From NCBI RefSeq assembly GCF_963691685.1, contig NZ_OY829290.1, positions 930,001-994,000 of the forward strand: a stretch of DNA of 64,000 nucleotides. The letters are read 5' to 3'. How positions within the stretch are numbered: position 1 is the first letter of the stretch; the number at the start of each line of letters is the position of its first letter. Origin of the DNA: Thalassovita sp. (GTDB taxonomy: Bacteria > Pseudomonadota > Alphaproteobacteria > Rhodobacterales > Rhodobacteraceae). Shown in pieces: positions 43,919 to 51,963 of this stretch. The position numbers and the translations under genes were made by a program. The notes below the pieces were generated by a model. That model searched no databases. It had not been told where the DNA came from and worked only from the letters and a program-made list of their open reading frames with translations.

Positions 43919-44832
43919 GCAGTCAAGCATCCTCTTTGCACGCCTGGCTGACGTCTGAGACCCCGACGTCACGCCGGCAGGCCCGCTGGGCCGCCATCTA
44001 CAAGGGCTGGCTGTCGCTGAAGTCAAACCATATGGCGATGGCTGGTCTGGCGATCATCATTGCGCTGATCACTGTGGCCGCCTTGGCCCCTTGGATCGCG
44101 CCGCATGATCCCTTTGTGCAGGATCTGGGCAACCGCCTGCAGCCGCTTGGCACCGAAGGCCATGTTCTGGGCACTGACAGTCTGGGCCGTGATATCCTCA
44201 GCCGGTTGATCTACGGCGCGCGGATCACGCTTTACATCGTGGCGCTGGTGGCGCTGATTGCGCCCATCGTCGGGCTGCTGGTCGGCACCATCTCGGGCTA
44301 TGCCGGCGGGTGGGTGGATCTGGTGATGATGCGCATCACCGATATCTTCCTGGCCTTTCCCCGGCTGGTTCTGGCGCTGGCCTTTGTGGCCGCGTTGGGG
44401 GCAGGGATTGAAAACGCCGTTCTGGCGATCAGCCTCACCGCCTGGCCGCCCTATGCCCGGATGGCACGCGCTGAAACTCTGACAATTCGCGGATCTGACT
44501 ATATCAGCGCGATCCGTCTGCAGGGGGCTGGTCCGTTGCGGATCATCACCAAACATATCTGGCCGCTCTGCATTTCTTCCCTGATCGTGCGGGTCACGCT
44601 GGATATGGCCGGGATCATTCTGGCCGCTGCCGGCCTTGGTTTCCTGGGGCTTGGTGCGCAACCGCCCAGCCCGGAATGGGGCGCCATGATTTCTGAGGGG
44701 CGCCGGTTCCTGCTGGATCACTGGTGGGTCGCCACCATGCCCGGCCTTGCCATTTTCACCGTGTCGCTGGCGTTCAACCTGTTGGGTGACGGTCTGCGCG
44801 ACGTGCTGGACCCGAAGGATAGCAGCTCATGA
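43915..44832 (+). CDS. Dipeptide-type ABC transporter permease (DppC class)
   Basis: A 305-residue permease of the DppC/OppC class. GTDSLGRDILSRLIYGAR and the loop YISAIRLQGAGPLRIITKHI are family hallmarks, and the extracytoplasmic PHDPFVQDLGNRL segment is typical. It overlaps both neighbours by 4 nt and forms the channel with the DppB-class protein. Confidence 0.92.
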   Translation: MSSQASSLHAWLTSETPTSRRQARWAAIYKGWLSLKSNHMAMAGLAIIIALITVAALAPWIAPHDPFVQDLGNRLQPLGTEGHVLGTDSLGRDILSRLIYGARITLYIVALVALIAPIVGLLVGTISGYAGGWVDLVMMRITDIFLAFPRLVLALAFVAALGAGIENAVLAISLTAWPPYARMARAETLTIRGSDYISAIRLQGAGPLRIITKHIWPLCISSLIVRVTLDMAGIILAAAGLGFLGLGAQPPSPEWGAMISEGRRFLLDHWWVATMPGLAIFTVSLAFNLLGDGLRDVLDPKDSSS

Positions 44833-45686
44833 CCACGCTACTTGATGTTAAAAACCTCTGGGTCAAATTCCCCACCCGCAACGGTATCTTTGATGCGGTG
44901 CGCGGCGTCAGCTTCTCACTTGGTAAGGAACGGCTGGGGATCGTTGGCGAAAGCGGCTCGGGCAAATCCATGACCGGCCGGGCCATCCTGCAACTGATCC
45001 GCAAACCCGGCATGATCGAGGCTGATCATATCGCGCTGCAGGGGCAGAACCTGTTGGATCTGAGCGAAAAGCAGATGCGCGGTGTGCGGGGCAAGCAGAT
45101 CTCAATGGTGATGCAGGACCCCAAGTTTTCGCTGAACCCGGTGCTGACTGTGGGCGATCAGATTGTCGAGGCCTACCGGCTGCACAATAAGGCCAGCAAG
45201 GCCGAGGCCCGCGCCAAAGCGCTGGAGATGCTGGAGGCGGTTTCGATCCGCGAACCTGAACGGGTAATGAAGGCCTATCCGCATGAGATGTCCGGTGGCA
45301 TGGGGCAGCGCATCATGATCGCCATGATGCTGATCCCGAACCCGGAAATCCTGATCGCGGATGAACCGACATCGGCTCTTGATGTGTCGGTGCAGGGGCA
45401 GGTGCTGTCGATCATGGACCGGCTGGTCAAAGAGCGTGGCATGGGGCTGATCTTCATCAGTCACGACCTGAACCTTGTGTCGCAGTTCTGTGACCGGGTG
45501 CTGATCATGTATGCCGGCCGTGTGGTTGAGGTCTGCCAGGCGGACAAGCTGCATGAGGCCAAACACCCCTATACCCAGGGGCTGCTTGGCTCTTTGCCGA
45601 AATTTGACGCACCGCGCCCCCGGCTGGAGGTTCTGAACCGCGATCCGGCCTGGCGTGACGCCCCCAGCGTGGAGAGCACATCATGA
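44829..45686 (+). CDS. Dipeptide-type ABC transporter ATPase (DppD class)
   Basis: A 285-residue ATPase. Walker A is GESGSGKSM, the signature is MSGGMGQRIMIAMML, Walker B is ILIADEPTSALD and the switch is FISHDLNLV. The C-terminal extension (HPYTQGLLGSLPKFD) is the family's usual oligopeptide-transporter tail, shorter than in DppD with an iron-sulfur motif. It overlaps the permease and the next ATPase by 4 nt each. Confidence 0.92.
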   Translation: MTTLLDVKNLWVKFPTRNGIFDAVRGVSFSLGKERLGIVGESGSGKSMTGRAILQLIRKPGMIEADHIALQGQNLLDLSEKQMRGVRGKQISMVMQDPKFSLNPVLTVGDQIVEAYRLHNKASKAEARAKALEMLEAVSIREPERVMKAYPHEMSGGMGQRIMIAMMLIPNPEILIADEPTSALDVSVQGQVLSIMDRLVKERGMGLIFISHDLNLVSQFCDRVLIMYAGRVVEVCQADKLHEAKHPYTQGLLGSLPKFDAPRPRLEVLNRDPAWRDAPSVESTS

Positions 45687-46438
45687 GCAATGCGTTGGAG
45701 ATCAAAGATCTTAACGTCTACTTCGGCGATCATCATGACCTGTTTCAGGCGGTGAAATCGGCCAGCTTCACGGTTGAGAAAGGCAGCAGCTTTGGCCTGG
45801 TCGGCGAGAGCGGATCGGGCAAGTCGACGATCCTGAAAGCCCTGACCGGTCTCGCCCCCCAGTGGGAGGGCGAGATGACCGTCGCCGGGCAGCAGCTAGG
45901 CCTGAAACGGGATCGCAGTTTCTACAAGACGGTGCAGATGGTGTTTCAGGATCCCTATGCCTCGCTGCATCCGCGGCAATCGGTGGATCATGTGCTGTCA
46001 GAAACGCTGAAACTGCATGGCTTCAGCGACATCAATGACCGTATTGAGGCGCTGCTGAAGGATGTTGGGTTGGGTCCGGAGTTCCGGTTCCGCTATCCGC
46101 ACCAGCTGTCGGGGGGCCAACGTCAGCGGGTGGCGATTGCCCGGGCTTTGGCGTCTGAGCCGCAGATCCTTTTGCTGGATGAACCGACCTCGGCACTGGA
46201 TGTGTCGGTGCAGGCGGAAATCCTGAACCTGCTGAGTGACCTGCGCGCCGAACATGGGCTGACCTTTGTGATGGTGTCTCACGATTTGGCGGTGGTGTCG
46301 CATATGTGTGACCAGACTGCCGTGATGCGCAACGGTGAGATTGTGGAGATCATCAGCATCGAAGACATGCGCGCCGGCAAGACTGCGCATGATTACACCA
46401 GTCAGCTGCTCCAGGCCTCGGTCAACCGCGTCGCCTGA
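45683..46438 (+). CDS. Dipeptide-type ABC transporter ATPase (DppF class)
   Basis: A 251-residue ATPase. Walker A is GESGSGKST, the signature is LSGGQRQRVAIARAL, Walker B is ILLLDEPTSALD and the switch is MVSHDLAVV. It lacks most of the C-terminal extension seen in its partner, ending soon after HDYTSQLLQ. Last gene of the transporter operon, with a strong hairpin terminator 23 nt after the stop. Confidence 0.92.
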   Translation: MSNALEIKDLNVYFGDHHDLFQAVKSASFTVEKGSSFGLVGESGSGKSTILKALTGLAPQWEGEMTVAGQQLGLKRDRSFYKTVQMVFQDPYASLHPRQSVDHVLSETLKLHGFSDINDRIEALLKDVGLGPEFRFRYPHQLSGGQRQRVAIARALASEPQILLLDEPTSALDVSVQAEILNLLSDLRAEHGLTFVMVSHDLAVVSHMCDQTAVMRNGEIVEIISIEDMRAGKTAHDYTSQLLQASVNRVA

Positions 46439-46460
46439 GTGCGCAGTCTAACGAAATGCC

Positions 46461-46500
46461 AAGGGCCGCAGCTGCTACGCTGCGGCCCTTTGCGGTTTTG
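46461..46500. terminator. Hairpin terminator between dpp-type and nap operons
   Basis: Eleven-base arms AAGGGCCGCAG (46461-46471) and CTGCGGCCCTT (46480-46490) with an 8-nt loop, followed on the plus strand by TGCGGTTTTG. Set between convergent operons, it can serve both directions. Confidence 0.8.
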
Positions 46501-46516
46501 TGGGTGAGAGCGCGCG

Positions 46517-47194
46517 CTACTCCAGCGCAACAGACTGGGTGCTGAGGTAGTTTGCGATCTCGATGGGAGTGGCGGTTTTTTCAAACAGCAGTGCGGTTTC
46601 CTGTTCCACACCGCTCATATCCGGCAGCTCATGGGCGATGCCTTTGTGGCAGTTGATACAGGTCTTTTCCCCGGTGAAGAGGAACCGCTCATGCGCTTCT
46701 GCGGCGCGGGTGCTTTGGCGGGTGATATCCATCGACTCGGCGGAATGGCAGTTGCGGCACTCAAGTGAGTCGTTGGCCTCCAACCTGGCCCATTCGTGTT
46801 GGGCCAGCTCCAGCCGTTTGGCCAGAAACTTCTCACGGGTGTTGATCGTGCCAAAGATCTTGCCCCAGACCTCCTTGCTGGCCTGCATCTTGCGGGCAAT
46901 CTTTGAGGTCCAGCCATGCGGCACATGACAGTCGGAACATTTGGCCCGCACGCCAGAGCGGTTGGTGAAGTGGATGGTGGTTTTCAGCTCCTCATAGACG
47001 TTGGTGCGCATTTCATGGCAACCGGTGCAGAAGGCTTCGGTGTTGGTGGCCTCCATGGCGGTGTTGAACCCGCCCCAGAACATCACCCCCATGAAGAAGC
47101 CGCCCAGCGTCAGCGCGCCCAGGCTGATGTGAAGGCTGGGGCTGGAAAAGGTACCCCACATGACTTTCAGTGCAGCGATCAAACGGCCAAACAT
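46517..47194 (-). CDS. napC: Membrane-anchored tetraheme cytochrome NapC
   Basis: A 225-residue NapC/NirT-family cytochrome. A single N-terminal membrane helix (LTLGGFFMGVMFWGGFNTAM) is followed by four CXXCH heme sites: FCTGCH, KCSDCH, ECRNCH and TCINCH, with the family's KGIAHELPDM end. It takes electrons from the quinol pool and passes them to NapB and NapA in the periplasm. Its ATG overlaps the napB stop. With no napG or napH here, NapC is the only quinol link of this operon. Confidence 0.95.
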   Translation of the reverse strand: MFGRLIAALKVMWGTFSSPSLHISLGALTLGGFFMGVMFWGGFNTAMEATNTEAFCTGCHEMRTNVYEELKTTIHFTNRSGVRAKCSDCHVPHGWTSKIARKMQASKEVWGKIFGTINTREKFLAKRLELAQHEWARLEANDSLECRNCHSAESMDITRQSTRAAEAHERFLFTGEKTCINCHKGIAHELPDMSGVEQETALLFEKTATPIEIANYLSTQSVALE

Positions 47195-47661
47195 CAGTCA
47201 GACCCCCGATTGGATTGCCGGGCAATGTCCAGCACCGAGTCGACATCGATAAAACTGTTGCCCACCAGTTCGCGCACCTCTTTCTGGGTCACGTGACATT
47301 GCGTGCAGAAGTAGCGGCGCGGCGTGACTGAGGCGAGGAACTGGTTCTCGCGGTTCATGAAATGGGTGATTGAGACCATCGGTGCCTGGCTGAATTCAGT
47401 AGCGGCACGGCTGTGACACTGCAGGCATTTGTTGGCATTGGTGTCGATCTGATAGCCATCAATCGTATGCGGGATCAGTGGCGGCTGTTCGGGATAGTTG
47501 CGGGACTGCCGCAGATCATTGTTCACCACCTTGCCAATCGATGGTGGGCTGGCCTCAGTGTCCAGCGGGGTGCCGCCGCGCAGGGTGGCGACATGTTGCT
47601 GCGCAACCGCTGTGGTGACCAGCAGGCAGGTGAACAGGGCGGGGATGAGGATACGTTTCAT
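47194..47661 (-). CDS. napB: Periplasmic diheme cytochrome NapB
   Basis: A 155-residue nitrate reductase small subunit with a signal peptide (MKRILIPALFTCLLVTTAVA) and two CXXCH heme sites (KCLQCHSR and FCTQCHVTQ). The stretch PPLIPHTIDGYQID is the NapB hallmark. It binds NapA and receives electrons from NapC. It overlaps napA by 4 nt. Confidence 0.95.
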   Translation of the reverse strand: MKRILIPALFTCLLVTTAVAQQHVATLRGGTPLDTEASPPSIGKVVNNDLRQSRNYPEQPPLIPHTIDGYQIDTNANKCLQCHSRAATEFSQAPMVSITHFMNRENQFLASVTPRRYFCTQCHVTQKEVRELVGNSFIDVDSVLDIARQSNRGSD

Positions 47662-50159
47662 GAGCAGACCCCCATCGGCTCAATTTTGACCGCACATTTC
47701 TTAAAATCGGTCTGTTTCGACAGCGGATCGGTGGCGTCCAGCGTCACCTTGTTGATCAGCTGACGGGCATCAAACCATGGCACAAACACCAGCCCCTTCG
47801 GCGGTTTGTTACGGCCGCGCGTTTCGATCCGGCTGAGGATATAACCCCGGCGTGAGGAAAGCTTGACCTCAGTGCCGCGCCTCACCCCAAGGGCCTTGGC
47901 ATCATCTGGGTGCATGTAGACCAGCGCATCCGGCACCGCCTTGTGCAATTCCGGCACGCGCTGCGTCATGGAGCCTGAGTGCCAATGTTCTAGCACCCGG
48001 CCCGTGGCCAGCCAGAAGGGATATTCATCATCCGGCGCTTCGGCCGGGGGCTCATAGGGCAGGGCAAAGATCCGCGCCTTGCCGTCCGGGTGGCCGTAGA
48101 ACTCATAATCCGCCCCTGCGGTCACATAGGGGTCAGAGCCTTCTTTGAACCGCCATCTGGTTTCCTTGCCGTCCACCACAGGCCAGCGCAGCCCGCGCAC
48201 CTCATGATAGGTGTCAAAGGGCGCCAGATCATGCGCCTTGCCCCGGCCAAACTGGGCGTATTCCTCAAACAGGCCTTTTTGCACGTAGAAGCCAAAGTCC
48301 TCAGACTCGGCATTGGCGTAGTCATCTGAGGTTTCTGAAAGCGGGAAGGCATCGACCTGTCCGTTGGCAAACAGCACGTCAAAGAGGGTTTTGCCTTTGT
48401 ATTCCGGGGCGCTGTCCAGCAGCTCCGCGGGCCAGACCTCATCTGTGGTGAAGCGTTTGGAGAACTCCATCACCTGCCACAGATCCGATCGCGCCTCACC
48501 GGGGGCTTCGACCAGCTGGTGCCAGAACTGGGTGCGCCGTTCCGCGTTGCCATAGGCGCCTTCCTTTTCCACCCACATTGCGGCGGGCAGGATCAGATCG
48601 GCGGCTTCGGCCGTCACGGTTGGATAGGCGTCAGACACAACGATGAAGTTGTCGGGGTTGCGATAGCCCGGCAGGCCCTCCTGCATCATATTGGGGGCGG
48701 CCTGCATGTTGTTGTTCACCTGCACCCAGTAGCAGTTGATCTTGCCATCTTTCAGCTGCCGGTTTTGCTCCACCGCATGGGCGCCGTTCCAATCGGGAAT
48801 GGTGCCGGCAGGCAGCTTCCAGATCTTTTCGGATTTGGCGTGGTGTTCGGGGTTGGTCACCACCATGTCTGCGGGCAACCGGTGCGAAAAGGTGCCAACC
48901 TCACGCGCTGTTCCACAGGCTGAGGGCTGGCCGGTCAGCGAAAACGGCGAATTGCCGGGGGTGGAGATTTTACCGGTCAGCAGATGCAGGTTGTAGATCA
49001 TGTTGTTGACCCAGACGCCGCGGGTGTGCTGGTTCACCCCCATGGTCCAAAGGGACATGACCTTGGTGTCGGGATCGGCATAAAGCTTGGCAATCTTTTC
49101 CAGATCTGATGCCACCACGCCTGACATCTCAGCCGCCTTTTCCAGCGTGTAGGGGGCAACGTATTCGGCAAACTCTTCAAAGGTCATCGGCTCAGACGCG
49201 CCCGAGTTTGGATTGGCCGCCGCCTGCTGCAACGGATCGTCATCGCGCAGCCCGTAGCCGATATCCTCAGCCCCTTTGCGGAAGTTCACATGTTTGGCGA
49301 CGAAGTCTTCGTTCACCGCCCCGTTCTGGATGATGTAATTGGCGATATAGTTCAGGATCACCAGATCGGTCTGCGGGGTGAACGTGGCCGGGATATCCGC
49401 CAGATCGTAGCTGCGGTGACGGAAGGTCGACAGCACCGCAACCTTCACATGCGGATGGCTAAACCGGCGGTCGGCGATGCGCGTCCAAAGGATCGGATGC
49501 ATCTCAGCCATGTTGGACCCCCAGAGCACAAAGGCATCCGCGTTCTCAAAGTCATCATAACAGCCCATCGGCTCATCAATGCCAAAGGTCCGCATGAAAC
49601 CCACCACTGCACTGGCCATACAGTGGCGCGCGTTGGGATCGATGTTGTTGGACCGGAAACCGGCCTTCATCAGCTTGGCATTGGCGTAGCCTTCCCAGAC
49701 CGTCCATTGGCCAGAGCCAAACATGCCGATGCCACGTGGCCCTTTTTCGGCCAGCGCGGCTTTCCATTTCTCGGCCATGGTATCAAAGGCTTCGTCCCAG
49801 CTGACCGGCTCAAAATCACCGTTTTTGTCGAAAACCCCGTTGGTCTTCCGCATCAGCGGCTGGGTCAGGCGGTCGGTGCCATACATGATCTTGGACAGGA
49901 AATAGCCTTTGATGCAGTTGAGGCCGCGGTTGACCTCGGATTCCGCATCACCATGGGTGGCCACCACCCGCCCGGCCTTGGTTGCCACCATGATCGAACA
50001 CCCGGTGCCGCAGAACCGGCAGGCCGCCTTAGACCATTTCAGATCCGTCAGCGAAGCATCCGTGACAAGGTTTTGCGCCGCAGCGGGCAGGGGCAGCCCA
50101 GCGGCAGCAGCGGCGGCGGCAACGGCCTGAGCCTTGATAACGTCTCGTCTTGAAATCAT
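47658..50159 (-). CDS. napA: Periplasmic nitrate reductase catalytic subunit NapA
   Basis: An 833-residue molybdoenzyme. The twin-arginine signal is SRRDVIKAQAV. The 4Fe-4S motif is CRFCGTGCSI, with the fourth Cys in GLNCIKGYF, and the molybdenum ligand is the Cys in ARHCMASAVVGF. Family blocks SGQWTVWEGYANAKLMKAG, WGSNMAEMHPILW and MGVNQHTRGVW are all present, and the length is that of full NapA. It reduces nitrate to nitrite in the periplasm. It lies 51 nt after napD, whose product binds this signal peptide. Confidence 0.97.
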   Translation of the reverse strand: MISRRDVIKAQAVAAAAAAAGLPLPAAAQNLVTDASLTDLKWSKAACRFCGTGCSIMVATKAGRVVATHGDAESEVNRGLNCIKGYFLSKIMYGTDRLTQPLMRKTNGVFDKNGDFEPVSWDEAFDTMAEKWKAALAEKGPRGIGMFGSGQWTVWEGYANAKLMKAGFRSNNIDPNARHCMASAVVGFMRTFGIDEPMGCYDDFENADAFVLWGSNMAEMHPILWTRIADRRFSHPHVKVAVLSTFRHRSYDLADIPATFTPQTDLVILNYIANYIIQNGAVNEDFVAKHVNFRKGAEDIGYGLRDDDPLQQAAANPNSGASEPMTFEEFAEYVAPYTLEKAAEMSGVVASDLEKIAKLYADPDTKVMSLWTMGVNQHTRGVWVNNMIYNLHLLTGKISTPGNSPFSLTGQPSACGTAREVGTFSHRLPADMVVTNPEHHAKSEKIWKLPAGTIPDWNGAHAVEQNRQLKDGKINCYWVQVNNNMQAAPNMMQEGLPGYRNPDNFIVVSDAYPTVTAEAADLILPAAMWVEKEGAYGNAERRTQFWHQLVEAPGEARSDLWQVMEFSKRFTTDEVWPAELLDSAPEYKGKTLFDVLFANGQVDAFPLSETSDDYANAESEDFGFYVQKGLFEEYAQFGRGKAHDLAPFDTYHEVRGLRWPVVDGKETRWRFKEGSDPYVTAGADYEFYGHPDGKARIFALPYEPPAEAPDDEYPFWLATGRVLEHWHSGSMTQRVPELHKAVPDALVYMHPDDAKALGVRRGTEVKLSSRRGYILSRIETRGRNKPPKGLVFVPWFDARQLINKVTLDATDPLSKQTDFKKCAVKIEPMGVCS

Positions 50160-50210
50160 TCGAATATACCTTCCTAGCTGCGGCTTGGTCTGGGTATCGA
50201 TGATCTTGGC

Positions 50211-50477
50211 TTAGGGTGCGTAGGCCTCGTGGTAGACAAGGGCGGCGCTGACAACACCATCGATAAGGCTGAGAGTATTCATGTGCTCGACAATTTGTTT
50301 TTCGCACCCGGTCTCAAGGGTGACGATGATTTTGCCCGTCGGATCCGTCATCGCAACGGCGCCACCGGGGAGGGTTTCAATATGGGCCTCCACCTGCTGC
50401 ATCTTGGCCGGATCGGCCCGCAGCAAGAGGCTGGAAATATGAATGAAATCTGATTTCGGGCGCTGGGTGTCAGGCAT
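50211..50477 (-). CDS. napD: NapA signal-peptide chaperone NapD
   Basis: An 88-residue cytoplasmic chaperone with the NapD pattern FIHISSLLLRADP, VEAHIETLPGGAVAMTDP and GKIIVTLET. It binds the twin-arginine signal of NapA before export. The ATG at 50477 overlaps the end of napF by 8 nt; a longer in-frame reading would run through napF and is not family-like. Confidence 0.92.
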   Translation of the reverse strand: MPDTQRPKSDFIHISSLLLRADPAKMQQVEAHIETLPGGAVAMTDPTGKIIVTLETGCEKQIVEHMNTLSLIDGVVSAALVYHEAYAP

Positions 50478-50959
50478 GGGCCACCTCCGCTGCCGGGGTG
50501 GGGGCAGGCGCCATTGCAATGGCATCTGTTGGGCAAATCCCAACGCAATGGCCACAGGCGGTGCAGTTTGATGCGGCCACGCTGACACGCCCCGCCGGGC
50601 GCACACTCAGGTCAAAGCGCAGCGCCTCCTCATCGCAGGCATCGGCGCAGCTTTGGCAGGAAATGCCGAGGGTCAACAGGCAGGCACTGCTGATTTCAGC
50701 CACCAGCGGCCAGGGTGGCTGGCCAAGGTCAAACACCGGTTCCTTGCAGGCCTCTGCACAGGCGCCACAGAAGGTGCAGCCGGTTTCGGTGAAATCCACA
50801 ATCGGGGCTTTGGCACGGCCGGGCCTCAGGATCTGTTCGGGGCAGGCGGCGATACAGTCGCCACAGCCGATACAGTTCTGGCGCACGGAAACCTCCGTGG
50901 CCCAGGGGGGGGCGCACAAAAGGTGCTGCGGAATGGCTATTTGGCTGTCCTCGCATCAT
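50470..50959 (-). CDS. napF: NapF iron-sulfur protein, apparently frameshifted at a G8 tract
   Basis: NapF carries four cysteine clusters: CIGCGDCIAACP, CTFCGACAEACK, CLLTLGISCQSCADACD and CTACGHCVGICP. In the frame holding them, the reading starts only at TTG 50919 and lacks the family's N-terminus. That N-terminus lies in another frame: MMRGQPNSHSAAPFVRPP starting at ATG 50959. The frames meet at a run of eight G (50905-50912, C on the coding strand). One C fewer would give APFVRPPWATEV, the expected NapF sequence. So the gene is a sequencing error, a phase-variable allele or a decayed gene. NapF helps mature NapA in the cytoplasm. Downstream it overlaps napD. Confidence 0.75.
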
Positions 50960-50974
50960 ACCCCTCTACCACCG

Positions 50975-51142
50975 TCAATGTGTCGGGGGGCCGTAGATCA
51001 TCTGGAAGAACCAGACGGAAAACCCGTAGCCACCGACAATCGCAATGGCGAGGATCGGCGCGAGGAACACGGCGAGAAAGATAAACATCCTCCACTCGCG
51101 GCGCTTCAGGGTTTCACTATCAACTTCGGTCGTCTGAGGTAT
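50975..51142 (-). CDS. napE: NapE small membrane protein with an apparent AUA start
   Basis: A 55-residue NapE with the family core LKRREWRMFIFLAV, one membrane helix (FLAVFLAPILAIAIVGGYGF), then VWFFQMIYGPP. A TGA stop lies directly upstream in frame, and no ATG, GTG or TTG precedes the core. The codon at 51142 is ATA, and GAGGAG sits 7 nt before it at the right distance for a start. The gene therefore appears to start at AUA, a very weak codon, or has lost its ATG by a single change. Internal choices would remove conserved residues. It is the first gene of napEFDABC; NapE's exact role is unsettled. Confidence 0.7.
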   Translation of the reverse strand: MPQTTEVDSETLKRREWRMFIFLAVFLAPILAIAIVGGYGFSVWFFQMIYGPPTH

Positions 51143-51294
51143 TCAAAAACTCCTCAATCGGCAGTGTGAAAGGCGGGAACCTATACAAAGGTGTAGCATC
51201 TAATGGGCCGCCCAGCAAGACGCGTCGAGCCATGGCGTTGACGCCAACCAATTGGGACAAAGCTTTCGGGTTTGATTTGAAAAGGGAGAAAATT

Positions 51295-51795
51295 ATGTCA
51301 GCGACCGTACCGCGCACGTTTTCACACATTGGTCTTTCCGTTCCCGATCTGGATGCGGCGGTGCAATTTTACCGCGATATCTTGGGGTTCTACGTCATTA
51401 TGGAGCCAACCGAGGTCACCCAGGATGACAGCGCAATAGGGGTCATGTGCAATGATGTTTTTGTTCCCGGTTGGGGCCGCTTTCGGATTGCGCATCTGGC
51501 CACCGGGGATCGTGTGGGCATCGAACTGTTTGAATTTCCGGATAACTATCTGCCTGAGGACAAACTGCCTTTCCGCCAGGTGGGGCTGTTTCACTTCGCC
51601 ATTCAAGACCCCGATCCTGAGGCTTTGCTGGAACGGATCATCGCCGCAGGCGGCAAGGCGCGGATGCCGATCCGGCGCTATTACCCGGGCGAAAAACCAT
51701 ACCGGATGGTCTATGTCGAAGATCCCTTTGGCATCGTGTTTGAGTTGTACTCACACGGGTATGAGCTGACCTATTCCGCGGGCGCCTACGCGTAA
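51295..51795 (+). CDS. VOC-family (glyoxalase-fold) protein
   Basis: A 166-residue metalloprotein of the vicinal oxygen chelate fold. The first module has FSHIGLSVPDLDAAVQFYRD (His ligand), the second GLFHFAIQDPDPEALLERI, with VYVEDPFGIVFELYSHG giving the C-terminal Glu ligand. AAGGGAG precedes the ATG at 51295; an earlier in-frame start would add an unlikely segment. It is a single gene divergent from napE. Substrate unknown; lactoylglutathione lyase, dioxygenase or fosfomycin-type activities are all in the family. Confidence 0.85.
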   Translation: MSATVPRTFSHIGLSVPDLDAAVQFYRDILGFYVIMEPTEVTQDDSAIGVMCNDVFVPGWGRFRIAHLATGDRVGIELFEFPDNYLPEDKLPFRQVGLFHFAIQDPDPEALLERIIAAGGKARMPIRRYYPGEKPYRMVYVEDPFGIVFELYSHGYELTYSAGAYA

Positions 51796-51922
51796 CGGTG
51801 CAGTTCACGCTATGCCTTTGTGACGGGTCGCATACGGCAGCGTATGCCTTGCGGCAGGCGCGATGTGGGGCGTTTGCCTGTGGGGACCCTCCGCCGGGCT
51901 GGACATTATAGTGGAATACTGA

Positions 51923-51948
51923 ATGTATCGGGCTGATACATCGGATTT
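51923..51948. promoter_or_regulatory. LysR-type operator upstream of the 51964 regulator
   Basis: ATGTATC-GGGCT-GATACAT (51923-51941) is a perfect dyad, 23 nt before the regulator ATG, and continues into CGGATTT. The segment TACATCGGATTT (51937-51948) recurs inverted upstream of the next operon at 52940-52951, and TGTATCGG is common to both sites. Confidence 0.6.
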
Positions 51949-51963
51949 CAGGCGGTATTGGTG

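Noticed and set aside
51143..51294. Search for an FNR/Anr box (TTGAT-N4-ATCAA) upstream of napE
   Set aside because: No acceptable match was found in the divergent region.
51120..51329. A 69-codon minus-strand frame ending just upstream of napE
   Set aside because: It overlaps the start of the VOC gene antisense and the napE ribosome site; no family resemblance. It only shows that napE cannot extend further upstream.
51830..51847. Inverted repeat GCATACG-GCAG-CGTATGC after the VOC gene
   Set aside because: Considered as a terminator but there is no T-run on either side; it may be chance or a weak structure.
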